From assembly GCF_900168065.1 (NCBI RefSeq), contig NZ_FUZZ01000003.1:558001-622000 (forward strand): a DNA stretch of 64,000 nt, given 5' to 3'. Within the stretch, counting starts at the first letter, position 1; every line of letters begins with the position of its first letter. Positions 33,789 to 42,096 of this stretch are shown here, in pieces. The DNA is from Chitinophaga ginsengisegetis. Its GTDB lineage: Bacteria > Bacteroidota > Bacteroidia > Chitinophagales > Chitinophagaceae. The position numbers were made by a program, and so were the translations under genes. The notes beneath the pieces are model-generated. The model saw nothing but the letters and a program-made list of their open reading frames with translations, made no database searches and had not been told where the DNA came from.

Positions 33789-34089
33789 AAAAATATTCTT
33801 GCCTGCTTTTTTGGTATTAGGTGCGTTATAATTTTCTTATCAGGAAATGATTGTTTAAATAAAACTCCAAACTGAAGATAGATACGCTTGGCAATCAAAA
33901 AAGGTTGCTTTCGCTACAAAAATAAACTTTTCCTTAAAAAATATGCGTTTTTAGCCCCTTTTATCCCCTCTTACCCTTTTTCAACACTTAGATCCACCTC
34001 ATTAGAGATAATTAAAATTTACCCCATTTCTGTAGGTCGATTTTGCGGCATTTTTGCCATTTTTTTCTGTTTGTGCCCGTTAAAAATAA
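33789..34089. other. Gene-free leader region of the sigma operon
   Basis: About 300 A/T-rich bases with no supported gene. It contains only the possible -7 element of the sigma-factor operon (minus strand, 33917-33924). Confidence 0.4.
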
Positions 34090-34129
34090 AAAAGCGGGTA
34101 GATTGTAAAAAACAACGTTACCCGCTTTT
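34090..34129. terminator. Terminator after mnmG
   Basis: AAAAGCGGGTA (34090-34100) and TACCCGCTTTT (34119-34129) pair perfectly over 18 bases. On the minus strand the structure begins 17 bases after the mnmG stop and ends in a run of T. Confidence 0.85.
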
Positions 34130-34145
34130 ATAAAACTTTTTATTT

Positions 34146-36014
34146 TTATCGTCCCATATAAACCATCAGGATTTGTACATCACTTGGATTAACTCCACTT
34201 ATACGACTTGCCTGTCCTAAAGTATGCGGACGGATTTTATTAAATTTCTGTCTTGCTTCATTTGACAAGGAAACCAGTTTAGCATAATCGAAATTGGAAG
34301 GTATTACGAGATCTTCCAATTGGCTCATTTTCTGAACCAGTTCATTTTCTTTTTCAATGTATACATCATACTTAATCTGGATTTCTGCCTGTTCCAGAAT
34401 ATCCTTACTAAATCCGGAGAGTGCCTGTCCGATTTTTTCCACCTGGTCTTTCATAGCAAAAATGTCGAGTCCGGGGCGCAACAAAATCTGATGTGCTTTT
34501 TGTTTCTGCGTTAACGGAGCAGAAGATTTCTCAGCCAGTAGTCCGCTGATTTCATCCGGCTCTACTGATAATTCTTTCAGGATACGTTTTATCTGTTCAA
34601 CTCCTTGTCTTTTTTCCTGCACTTTCTGCATCCTTTCTTCAGACGCCAGTCCCATTTTATAGCTCCTTTCCGTTAAGCGGAGGTCGGCATTGTCCTGGCG
34701 TAACAGGGTTCTGAATTCTGCCCTGGAGGTAAACATACGGTACGGCTCTTCGGTACCCTTATTGATCAGGTCATCGATCAGCACTCCAATATATGCTTCA
34801 CTCCTTTTCAATACAAAAGGCGCCTCTTCCCCGGCCTTCAGGTGTGCATTTATGCCCGCCATAATACCCTGGCATGCAGCTTCCTCATATCCGGTAGTGC
34901 CGTTAATCTGGCCTGCAAAGAAGAGGTTTTGAACATGCTTTGTTTCCAGGGAAAACTGGAGCTGTGTTGGCGGAAAGAAATCGTATTCAATGGCATATCC
35001 CGGACGGAACATCCGGCAGTTTTCAAACCCTGGTACCAGGCGAAGTGCTTTCATTTGCACATCTTCCGGTAAAGAGGTAGAGAACCCGTTTACATATATT
35101 TCCACGGTATCCCAACCTTCCGGTTCTACAAATAACTGGTGGCGTTCCCTTTCCGCGAAGCGGTTTATTTTATCTTCAATGCTTGGACAGTACCGGGGTC
35201 CTGTTCCCTGAATACGTCCCTGGAACATAGGTGATCTGTCGAAACCTGTACGCAGCATTTCGTGTACGGCATCGCTGGTGTAAGTGATCCAGCAACTTCT
35301 TTGTTGCGCCGGTTTAATTTTTTCGACATCCAGGTAAGAGAATCCTACAATTTCTTCATCCCCCTTCTGTTCTTCCATTTTGGAATAATCGAGACTCCTT
35401 CCATCAATACGTGGAGGGGTACCTGTCTTTAAACGATCGCTTTCAAAACCCAGGGAAACGAGTTGTTCTGTAATACCGGTAGCCGCTTTCTCTGCTACCC
35501 TGCCACCGCCAAATTGTTTGTCCCCGATATGAATTACCCCGTTGAGGAATGTTCCGTTCGTGAGTACCACCGCCTTCGCCTGAATTTCATGCCCTAATCC
35601 GGTGATAACACCGTGGCATCTTCCATCCTTCACTAAAAGGCCCTTTACCATATCCTGGTAAAAGTCAACATTCGGTGTTTTTTCCAGTGCTTCCCTCCAT
35701 TTTGCAGCGAAAAGCATGCGGTCATTCTGTGTGCGGGGGCTCCACATTGCAGGACCTTTTGAACGGTTGAGCATACGGAACTGGATCATAGATTGATCCG
35801 TTACTATTCCGGAATATCCTCCGAGGGCATCTATCTCTCTTACAATTTGTCCTTTGGCAATACCACCCATAGCAGGGTTACAGCTCATTTGAGCTATGGT
35901 TTGCATATTCATGGTTACCAATAAAACTTTGGACCCCATATTGGCAGCAGCGGCAGCGGCCTCGCAACCTGCATGTCCTGCGCCTACAACAATTATATCG
36001 TATGATGGAAACAT
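34146..36014 (-). CDS. mnmG: tRNA uridine-5-carboxymethylaminomethyl modification enzyme
   Basis: The start at 36014 (M-F-P-S-Y-D-I-I-V-V) gives 622 residues, the usual length. The in-frame extension to 36146 runs through a ParB-binding palindrome and is not coding. The FAD-binding motif G-A-G-H-A-G-C-E-A-A is at the N terminus, M-S-C-N-P-A-M-G-G-I-A-K-G follows, and the C-terminal helical domain ends with H-T-L-G-Q-A-S-R-I-S-G. With MnmE it modifies U34 of certain tRNAs. In many bacteria this gene (gidA) is close to the replication origin, which is relevant here because parS sites lie just upstream. Confidence 0.97.
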   Translation of the reverse strand: MFPSYDIIVVGAGHAGCEAAAAAANMGSKVLLVTMNMQTIAQMSCNPAMGGIAKGQIVREIDALGGYSGIVTDQSMIQFRMLNRSKGPAMWSPRTQNDRMLFAAKWREALEKTPNVDFYQDMVKGLLVKDGRCHGVITGLGHEIQAKAVVLTNGTFLNGVIHIGDKQFGGGRVAEKAATGITEQLVSLGFESDRLKTGTPPRIDGRSLDYSKMEEQKGDEEIVGFSYLDVEKIKPAQQRSCWITYTSDAVHEMLRTGFDRSPMFQGRIQGTGPRYCPSIEDKINRFAERERHQLFVEPEGWDTVEIYVNGFSTSLPEDVQMKALRLVPGFENCRMFRPGYAIEYDFFPPTQLQFSLETKHVQNLFFAGQINGTTGYEEAACQGIMAGINAHLKAGEEAPFVLKRSEAYIGVLIDDLINKGTEEPYRMFTSRAEFRTLLRQDNADLRLTERSYKMGLASEERMQKVQEKRQGVEQIKRILKELSVEPDEISGLLAEKSSAPLTQKQKAHQILLRPGLDIFAMKDQVEKIGQALSGFSKDILEQAEIQIKYDVYIEKENELVQKMSQLEDLVIPSNFDYAKLVSLSNEARQKFNKIRPHTLGQASRISGVNPSDVQILMVYMGR

Positions 36015-36075
36015 AATAACTTTAGAAAGTGCAAAATTACGTAGAAGTAAGGAGAATGTGGTTGCCAATGTGGAA

Positions 36076-36091
36076 TGTTCCACGTGGAACA
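36076..36091. promoter_or_regulatory. parS site 1
   Basis: TGTTCCACGTGGAACA, a perfect 16-bp palindrome that extends to 20 bp with the flanking AA and TT. It matches the conserved ParB-binding parS pattern (TGTTtCACGTGaAACA, with C/G accepted at the variable pair). It lies 62 bases upstream of the mnmG start. Confidence 0.85.
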
Positions 36092-36157
36092 TTGATAAGG
36101 AAGAATTAAGAGGCTCGCCTTTACAATGATCGTATATACTGTTCACTGGAGAAAGGG

Positions 36158-36173
36158 TGTTCCACGTGGAACA
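36158..36173. promoter_or_regulatory. parS site 2
   Basis: An identical 16-bp palindrome, 82 bases from site 1 measured start to start. Confidence 0.85.
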
Positions 36174-37368
36174 TTTATTATAAACTATCCGGACAAAAGT
36201 CTAATCCCCTGATGCCTCCCCTGACATAAAGGCTTTCTTGAAATCAAAAAGCCAGCAGCATATGAGCCAAGCCTTCTCAAAACTCACATTAAACACCGGA
36301 AAACAAGTTGGTAAATCTGATTCATTCATTGCTCATCCGTTCCCTTCTTAATCTCTTCCTTCAAGCAATTTTCCTCAAGCACTTCCATTCACAGAAGTAA
36401 ATAAATCGCCATGCTGATGCCTTTCATTTCTGACCAAGACTCTCCAAATAAAAATAATTCAGGTCACACAAGAAGGCGGTTCTTTTGAAGATCGTCATCT
36501 TCCCTTTTTATATACATCTACGTTTCTTCATTACAAGTACTCGATATTGTTTGGTGGCGCTCCGGAAACTGCCCCCTAAGCTTAATTCCTTGTCTTCATA
36601 AAGAGACGCTATCTAAAAGCCATAAATACCATTCAACTCTTTTTATTCTTCCGAGTATAACACACTATTCATCGATTCTCTTCCACGCGGAAAACAACTT
36701 CTTATAAAACTCTATTAATACCAGTTAATTTCTATTTCTTTAATGCTGGTTTCCTTAATCCAGGAACCCGTTTAATTAAGTCGTCCCTAAATACACATAT
36801 GGCAGCTCCCCTTCTCATTTGTAGTACCCTAACATAAAAGCAGGTAAATACCAATCAAATCCCAAACACAGCTATTTCGCGGGTATAAATATTTAGCGCA
36901 TCAGGAAGGACAAACCAGGAGGACACTGCATAAGCATTCTCTACCTTCTAAAGAGCCATGTGTATCTTCTCCAAACTAAATCTATATGGAAAACAGATTA
37001 TCAGATGCCTCAAGGTTAGATATAGAGACGGGGTGAAAGAAAATGCAGTTACACCTACTTCGAAACAGAAGTGTTTTTGTAACCATGCTGTAGAGGAAAT
37101 CAATCTTGTCGTATCTCTTTCAAGGGATATCCTCTAAAAAGGTTATTCCCCTTAATTGCACAAACAAATCCCCTTTGTTAACCACCTGATAGAAAATAAA
37201 GATTGAGCTTTGTTACCATCAATTAAAGATTATCTAATCATACAGGATCAACACGCGTATCGGCGTGCGCAATAAACTGCTACAAGATTAAAAACAGCCA
37301 ATCCTCGTTAAACAGGAAAAATATTCAAAGGCAGTCCAGGAAAAATACCATCCAAAAAATGGTATAAA
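36174..37368. other. Gene-free region between parS sites 2 and 3
   Basis: Almost 1.2 kb without a supported reading frame of 60 codons or more on either strand, and no RNA gene I can recognise. Composition is A/T-rich. With the flanking parS sites it looks like a ParB loading and spreading area rather than a place where genes were missed. Confidence 0.6.
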
Positions 37369-37384
37369 TGTTCCACGTGGAACA
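37369..37384. promoter_or_regulatory. parS site 3
   Basis: A third perfect copy of TGTTCCACGTGGAACA, 1.2 kb from site 2, inside the gene-free stretch. Confidence 0.85.
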
Positions 37385-37602
37385 TCTATACCCAAAAATA
37401 AGTTCTTACCTTTTAAATCTCTTTCATTAGAGATGCTCCCAATATATTCCTCGGGATAATAAGGTCCTAAAACCTGATATGTACTATAAAACAGGTCTCT
37501 GTCGAGAGATGATTAAATTCTTTCGAATACCCAAACAATGGTTACATAATTTTGGGCTTCCCACCACCTTACACCCAAATTACCCGTTTTCATGAGGGGC
37601 AT

Positions 37603-37734
37603 AGTGTATGGGGAGTGTATGCCAAGTGTATTGTGAGTGTATTGTGAGTGTATGGGGAGTGTATAGGGACTGTATGGTAAGTGTATTGTGAGAGTATGGG
37701 GACTGTATAGGAACTATATAGGGACAGTATAGGG
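37603..37734 (+). repeat. Twelve tandem 11-bp repeats (AGTGTATGGGG type)
   Basis: Twelve consecutive 11-base units, consensus A-G-T-G-T-A-T-[GTA]-G-G-G, run without a gap; AGTGTATTGTG occurs three times and AGTGTATGGGG twice. The pattern decays into related units (AAGTATCGGAC, AAGTATGTGAG) up to about 37,810. One unit per DNA turn puts every copy on the same face, as in iteron-type protein-binding arrays. It lies between parS sites 3 and 4. Confidence 0.9.
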
Positions 37735-37870
37735 AGTACAACGCATATACGAGTCCTAAGTATCGGACAAGTATGTGAGAAGTATCCGAGAAGTAACAAT
37801 AGTGTATCCAGGATATAAATTCAACCTGTAATCACCTGGTCTTTTAGATCAACTATTCCTAAATAAGAAA

Positions 37871-37886
37871 TGTTCCACGTGGAACA
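37871..37886. promoter_or_regulatory. parS site 4
   Basis: The fourth perfect copy of TGTTCCACGTGGAACA, four bases beyond the stop codon of ybeY. Confidence 0.85.
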
Positions 37887-37889
37887 TCC

Positions 37890-38324
37890 TCAGACTATTT
37901 TATTACCAAAATACTTTACCAGGTATTCATCTTCCTTACTTCTCATCAGGGCGGCATCCTTTTTACTTTTGTCTTTGAAACCGCATAAATGCAACGCGCC
38001 GTGAAAAATAACCCTGTGCAGTTCCTGTGCTACAGGCACCTCAAACTTGTCTGCATTCTCCAACACCCTATCCACGCTAATATATATTTCACCCTCCGTA
38101 ATGGCCGGATCCTCTCCCATCTCAAAAGTTACGATATCCGTATACGTGTCGTGTTGCAAAAACTGCTTGTTAATCTCCAGGAGGTAAGCATCCGAACAGA
38201 AAACATAATGTAAACTCCGTAAACCCTGCCCTTCTGCGGAGAAAAGATCACTTAGAAACGATTTCAACTTCCTCTTTTCCTTTAAATAATCCTTCACCTC
38301 ATGCGATGTAAACTGAATAGCCAT
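37890..38324 (-). CDS. ybeY: Endoribonuclease YbeY (rRNA maturation factor)
   Basis: This 144-residue zinc-dependent RNase acts in 16S rRNA maturation and ribosome quality control. T-D-I-V-T-F-E-M and G-E-I-Y-I-S are family landmarks. The metal motif reads H-G-A-L-H-L-C-G-F-K-D, where the usual third His (H-G-x-L-H-L-x-G-Y-D-H) is replaced by Asp. This variant seems typical of Bacteroidota YbeY, so it should be active. The gene follows the parS region and is on the same strand as mnmG, a common neighbourhood in this phylum. Confidence 0.95.
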   Translation of the reverse strand: MAIQFTSHEVKDYLKEKRKLKSFLSDLFSAEGQGLRSLHYVFCSDAYLLEINKQFLQHDTYTDIVTFEMGEDPAITEGEIYISVDRVLENADKFEVPVAQELHRVIFHGALHLCGFKDKSKKDAALMRSKEDEYLVKYFGNKIV

Positions 38325-38487
38325 CTATAATCAAAAAATTTATGTGGATGTAAAAGTAAAGTGAAATTTTGGATTGGATGACCTTTCTTTTTGCATATTG
38401 GCTATACAGAGGTAACTTTGCTTATCATTCATAAGTATGCATCCCCATTGTGCTGGTACAAAGTTTAAACAGATTAACAAGCAGGAA

Positions 38488-38724
38488 ATGAAAAAAGGCA
38501 TTATAAAACTATCGTCCCTCTCAACAGGAAAAAGTGCGGTAATTATAGAATTTGCGAAAGACGATCTTCATATTAAACTGATGGAAATGGGCTGCGTACC
38601 AGGTGAAACAGTAAAAATTGAAAAAATTGCTCCCTTAGGAGATCCAATTTCAATTATGGTGGCCGGCTATAACTTGTCACTTAGAAAAACAGAAGCAGAT
38701 CATATTTGGGTAGAGGAAATTTAG
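38488..38724 (+). CDS. feoA: FeoA-type ferrous iron transport protein
   Basis: The ATG at 38488 (M-K-K-G-I-I-K-L) gives 78 residues, the normal size of a lone FeoA; an A/G-rich site (AGGAA) lies just before it, while the longer start at 38437 has no support. The SH3-like FeoA fold is shown by K-L-M-E-M-G-C-V-P-G-E-T-V and by P-I-S-I-M-V-A-G-Y-N-L-S-L-R-K. FeoA binds FeoB and helps Fe(II) transport. Here it is separated from feoB by more than 33 kb, so the two must be regulated in parallel, perhaps by Fur; no clear Fur box was found. Confidence 0.9.
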   Translation: MKKGIIKLSSLSTGKSAVIIEFAKDDLHIKLMEMGCVPGETVKIEKIAPLGDPISIMVAGYNLSLRKTEADHIWVEEI

Positions 38725-38741
38725 TTTTCCTCTATTTTTTT
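38711..38741 (+). terminator. Terminator overlapping the feoA stop
   Basis: TAGAGGAAA (38711-38719) pairs with TTTCCTCTA (38726-38734) and is followed by a run of seven T. The feoA stop codon lies in the loop. Confidence 0.85.
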
Positions 38742-39117
38742 ATCCCCAAAAACCAAGAAAATTTTATAAAAAAGAGCGTTTTTTCGGAAAAAACACACTT
38801 TTAACCTCATTTTTCCACATACTTCCGGGATTTTTAGTCTTTTCAAAAGAAATTTTGACCGGATCACCTCACTTATCAACAAATCTTCCAAACCATCTTT
38901 CTTCATATTTCCAGGAGCATCATTTGGTGCTTTTTACCCCGATTTGTTAACAAATTTTTCTTTTTTTCTCAATTTTTTCACCAAATTTTTAATAAAGGCC
39001 CTCTTCCGGCATTCACTTTTCCAATAAATTCCATCTTAAAACCTAGAAATTTGAATGCATTAAGAATGGATTCCTCTGAATTTTTCCAGCACTCCCCCAC
39101 AGAATCTAAGAAAATGT
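38742..39117. other. Gene-free AT-rich region
   Basis: About 375 bases with T-rich tracts, no supported gene, and one TTTTCCACA match to the DnaA-box pattern near 38,811. Confidence 0.45.
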
Positions 39118-39515
39118 AAATCTCAGCGCCCTGGCAAAGCGCTTACAATTAAACACAAGCATACATTTATCCGGCATAGCAAAAAATGTCCGATTCTCAG
39201 CGCATACCCAGTGACCTGAGCATCCAGCCGCTCAAGAAAAACAGGATTGTCTCCGGGAAAAATAAAAAAATTCAATTGTCAGCGCCTTCGTCAGCCGCTG
39301 AGATATGCTCAAAAATCTGATCCCAGGATAAGTCCGCAAACCTTTCTGAATATTCAATTCTCAGGGCCTTGCTTATACGCTGACAATCGTCTGAAAAATA
39401 TTTCTCCGTATTTCTAAAAGTGGAAAGTTAAATACTCAATTCTCAGCGCACTTACTGTGCGGCCTAGTTGCGATATAATTCAGGAAAGCAGGAACAGCTG
39501 CAAAGCGAAGTTAAA

Positions 39516-39558
39516 TATTCAATTCTCAGCGCATTGACAACGCGCTGAGAATTGAATA
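39516..39558. repeat. Best hairpin of the array, 17-bp perfect arms
   Basis: TATTCAATTCTCAGCGC (39516-39532) and GCGCTGAGAATTGAATA (39542-39558) are exact reverse complements around a nine-base loop. It shows the intact form of the repeated unit. Confidence 0.95.
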
Positions 39559-40221
39559 AAATCAAGCCCATCCGGGGTAACCCAATCAACACTTCATTCT
39601 CAGCAAACTACAAGTCAGCTGAGAATTGGATGAAACTTAAAATCCCGGGGTAACCCCAGTAAAAAGAGAAATATTCAATCCTCATAGCCTTCTTTAAAAA
39701 TCAAATGGTTGCTCAGTTGGAAAGCTCCCATTTGCCCCAAAAAAGATGGATAAAGATCTCCAAACAACTCCGAAAAGAAGCCTCTAAAAGAGGAGAGAAA
39801 AGCTTTCGTTAAATTATTTGTGAAAAAATAAAAGGCTTGAGAATGTAACGAAAATGGAAAGCATGGGGTTTCCACATCATTATAGAAAATATTGAATTGT
39901 CAACGCGTTTAAAAAATAACAACCGAGAGTTCCCTGAAAGAAAATTCCGCACGCTATTGCGTGATAAAAAAGAAATATCACATCCTCAGGCCAATATCAG
40001 TGCGCTGAGAATTAAATATTCTTCTAAATCCTTCACTTACCCAATGCCGATTACTTTTTTTTAATTCTCAGGGCACTAAAAAACAATTTCAAAGGGTTTC
40101 TAACATCAAAAAATATTGCGTTGCATTGGCTTTTACGAAGAATGGTACAGTTACGTCATGGATATAAGTTTCTCACGGCCTTCATAACGCGCTGAGAATT
40201 AATTGATTCGTACCTAAATAC

Positions 40222-40256
40222 GAAGGCCGTGAGAATATTAAATTCTCACGGCCTTC
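40222..40256. repeat. Terminal hairpin of the array, 15-bp perfect arms
   Basis: GAAGGCCGTGAGAAT (40222-40236) and ATTCTCACGGCCTTC (40242-40256) flank a five-base loop. It is a variant in which CAGCGC is replaced by CACGGC on both arms, so pairing is kept while sequence changed. It lies 67 bases beyond the nadA stop and could act as a transcript end, although no clear T run follows. Confidence 0.9.
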
Positions 40257-40323
40257 CGTAAACTATTAACTTCCTATATATAAAAAGTAAAATCTAAATA
40301 ACTATGTAAATCAACTAATTATA

Positions 40324-41331
40324 TTAAAGTCCAGCCTGTGCACTAATTTCCAGCATGCGTTCAATTGGCTTTTTAGCGGCTATTCTCAGGCTTTCTTCCA
40401 TTGTAATTTCCGGCTGTTCATATTCCATACACAAATACAATTTTTCAAGCGTATTCAATTTCATGTGCGGACAGTCGTTACAAGCACACGCATTATTGGG
40501 TGGAGCGGGAATAAATGTTTTACCGGGATTCTCTTTCTGCATCTGGTGCAGTATGCCGGTTTCAGTAACAACGATATATTCCTGCGCATCATCCTTTTGA
40601 CTAAACTTCAGTAAACCTGTGGTGGATCCGATATAATCCGCAATGGCCAGAACCGCCGGTTCGCATTCCGGGTGGGCAATCACTTTGGCTTTGGGATGAC
40701 GAATCTTCAGCTTTGTAATCTTTTCCAGGGAGAAAATCTCGTGTACCATGCAGGCGCCATTCCATAAAACCATGTCTCTACCCGTTTTTTTGATCAGATA
40801 GGCCCCTAAATTCCGGTCGGGGGCAAATATGATCGGCTGGTTGCGGGGAACGCTTTCGATGATTTTCTCGGCATTGGAGCTCGTGCAGATGATATCACTG
40901 AGCGCCTTGATACCCGCAGAGCAGTTGATATACGAAATCACGATATGGTCAGGGTAACGGTCCCGGAACTTCTTAAACAGCTCCGGAGGGGCACTGTCGG
41001 CCAAAGAACAACCTGCCTTCAGGTCGGGTAACAGCACTTTCTTCTGGGGACTGAGAATTTTTGCGGTTTCAGCCATAAAATGTACGCCGGCAAAAACAAT
41101 CATGTCCGCATCAGTTTTGGCAGCCTGCTGACTGAGTCCCAAACTGTCTCCGATGTAATCTGCGATATCCTGGATATCCGGTTCCTGGTAATAGTGCGCC
41201 AGGACGATAGCGTTTTTCTTCTTTTTCAAATTTTCTATCGCTTCAAACAAATCCAGGGAGGGATCGACTGATATATCCAAAAATCCGTTGCGTTGCAAAT
41301 TTTTTTTCGCGTCAGCGATTTCCATAATCAT
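40324..41331 (-). CDS. nadA: Quinolinate synthase A
   Basis: The start at 41331 (M-I-M-E-I-A-D) gives 335 residues; a start two codons later is equally possible. The upstream extension to 41421 enters the DnaA-box region and is rejected. The enzyme makes quinolinate from iminoaspartate and dihydroxyacetone phosphate for NAD synthesis and needs a [4Fe-4S] cluster. Conserved cysteines are seen in N-C-S-A-G, N-G-A-C-M-V-H and C-A-C-N-D-C-P. The N-terminal L-A-H-Y-Y-Q-E-P-D-I-Q and D-S-L-G-L-S-Q are family hallmarks. nadB and nadC are not in the window. Confidence 0.96.
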   Translation of the reverse strand: MIMEIADAKKNLQRNGFLDISVDPSLDLFEAIENLKKKKNAIVLAHYYQEPDIQDIADYIGDSLGLSQQAAKTDADMIVFAGVHFMAETAKILSPQKKVLLPDLKAGCSLADSAPPELFKKFRDRYPDHIVISYINCSAGIKALSDIICTSSNAEKIIESVPRNQPIIFAPDRNLGAYLIKKTGRDMVLWNGACMVHEIFSLEKITKLKIRHPKAKVIAHPECEPAVLAIADYIGSTTGLLKFSQKDDAQEYIVVTETGILHQMQKENPGKTFIPAPPNNACACNDCPHMKLNTLEKLYLCMEYEQPEITMEESLRIAAKKPIERMLEISAQAGL

Positions 41332-41382
41332 AGCTATATACTTCTTTAAATATTTAAAAGAAAAGCCCACTACTATTAGGGC

Positions 41383-41950
41383 TGTGAATATGTGGAAATT
41401 TAATTTCCGGCTCACGTACAAATGTAGTTGTTATTCCTTTTTATTACGCTTTCCACACGAAATTAACATGCCATTTCCGCGCCAATACTGGCTTTTCCTA
41501 CTTTCATCCACATACGTGGATATCCTCCCTGGTGAAAATCTTTTTCGTCAACTGTGTATTAGGAAAATGTTAAAAGAAGGCATTTGCTATCCACATTTCC
41601 ACGCTTTGATTTTTAAGGGTAAATTTAACCACAATAACAAAATTAGTTTTACCTGTGAGCAGAGGCACCTTTTCCCACCTTATTTTGCGTTTTACAGGGG
41701 TTTTTACACATCAATTGTGGAAAAGAAACTCTTGGAGATGAAAAATGGTCAAAATGCATACAGGCTTAAATTAGCCCTGTTTTATTCACAATTTTATGTG
41801 GATTAGAGAATCCGCTTTTTTAACATTTGTGAATAACCTTTTTTTAGATTTTGACACTTAATTTGGGCGAAATACCTGCTGTAATCAACGTTTAAAAATA
41901 TTTAGCCCTTGAAAAAGAAGAGGTTGTTAATAAGCCCGTCATGTGGAAAA
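41383..41950. other. Candidate replication origin: DnaA-box cluster
   Basis: In this gene-free stretch between nadA and ppiD at least ten 9-mers resemble the DnaA box TTATCCACA. Exact matches to the broad form TTWTNCACA are TTTTCCACA at 41716-41724 and 41942-41950 and TTATTCACA at 41828-41836 (all minus strand), and TTATTCACA at 41782-41790 (plus strand). Single-mismatch forms are TCATCCACA (41504), CTATCCACA (41587), TTAACCACA (41625) and the reverse of TAATCCACA (41797). T-rich tracts near 41,815-41,860 and the A/T-rich stretch to 42,090 could be the unwinding element. No box is identical to TTATCCACA, and dnaA is not in the window. Confidence 0.6.
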
Positions 41951-42096
41951 CCTGTGAATGTTACATAGTCCACAAAAGTGTTATAAGCACCTGAAACCCT
42001 TTACTGTATTGAGTTTTAGAGCAAAAAATACTCTTTTGCAGTTACAGTTTATTTATTCTATTTTTGCTATCCTTAAAAATGTAGACTATATAATAT

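Larger units (their letters stand above)
39118..40256. repeat. Periodic array of ATTCTCAGCGC hairpins
   Basis: About thirteen degenerate units, each a left arm related to A-A-T-T-C-T-C-A-G-C-G-C, a loop near nine bases, and often a right arm G-C-G-C-T-G-A-G-A-A-T-T. The T-C-T-C-A-G cores lie at 39121, 39195, 39277, 39359, 39441, 39524, 39598 and about 39680, giving intervals of 74, 82, 82, 82, 83, 74 and 82. Less regular copies follow near 39898, 39984, 40066, 40171 and 40244. The sequence between cores is not conserved. No gene is supported inside. This is not a standard CRISPR: the repeats are imperfect and no cas genes are near. Confidence 0.85.

Noticed and set aside
33888..34133. 81-codon plus-strand frame upstream of the sigma factor
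   Set aside because: It overlaps the mnmG terminator and the possible sigma promoter, and encodes a Phe/Lys-rich chain without a family.
36015..36146. N-terminal extension of mnmG to an upstream start
   Set aside because: The extension would translate through a parS palindrome, and the family begins directly at the FAD motif after the start at 36014.
37590..37799. 69-codon minus-strand frame
   Set aside because: It is only the translation of the 11-bp tandem repeat and has no other coding support.
39675..39875. 66-codon minus-strand frame in the hairpin array
   Set aside because: Low-complexity Phe/Ser-rich chain crossing a repeat unit, no ribosome binding site, no similarity.
39118..40256. 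CRISPR array
   Set aside because: Regular spacing suggested it, but the repeats are short, strongly degenerate and often one-sided, the period (74 to 83) is too long for usual repeat-spacer units, and no cas gene is near.
41288..41806. 172-codon plus-strand frame
   Set aside because: It overlaps the nadA start on the other strand, lies in the DnaA-box region and encodes an aromatic, unstructured chain like no family.
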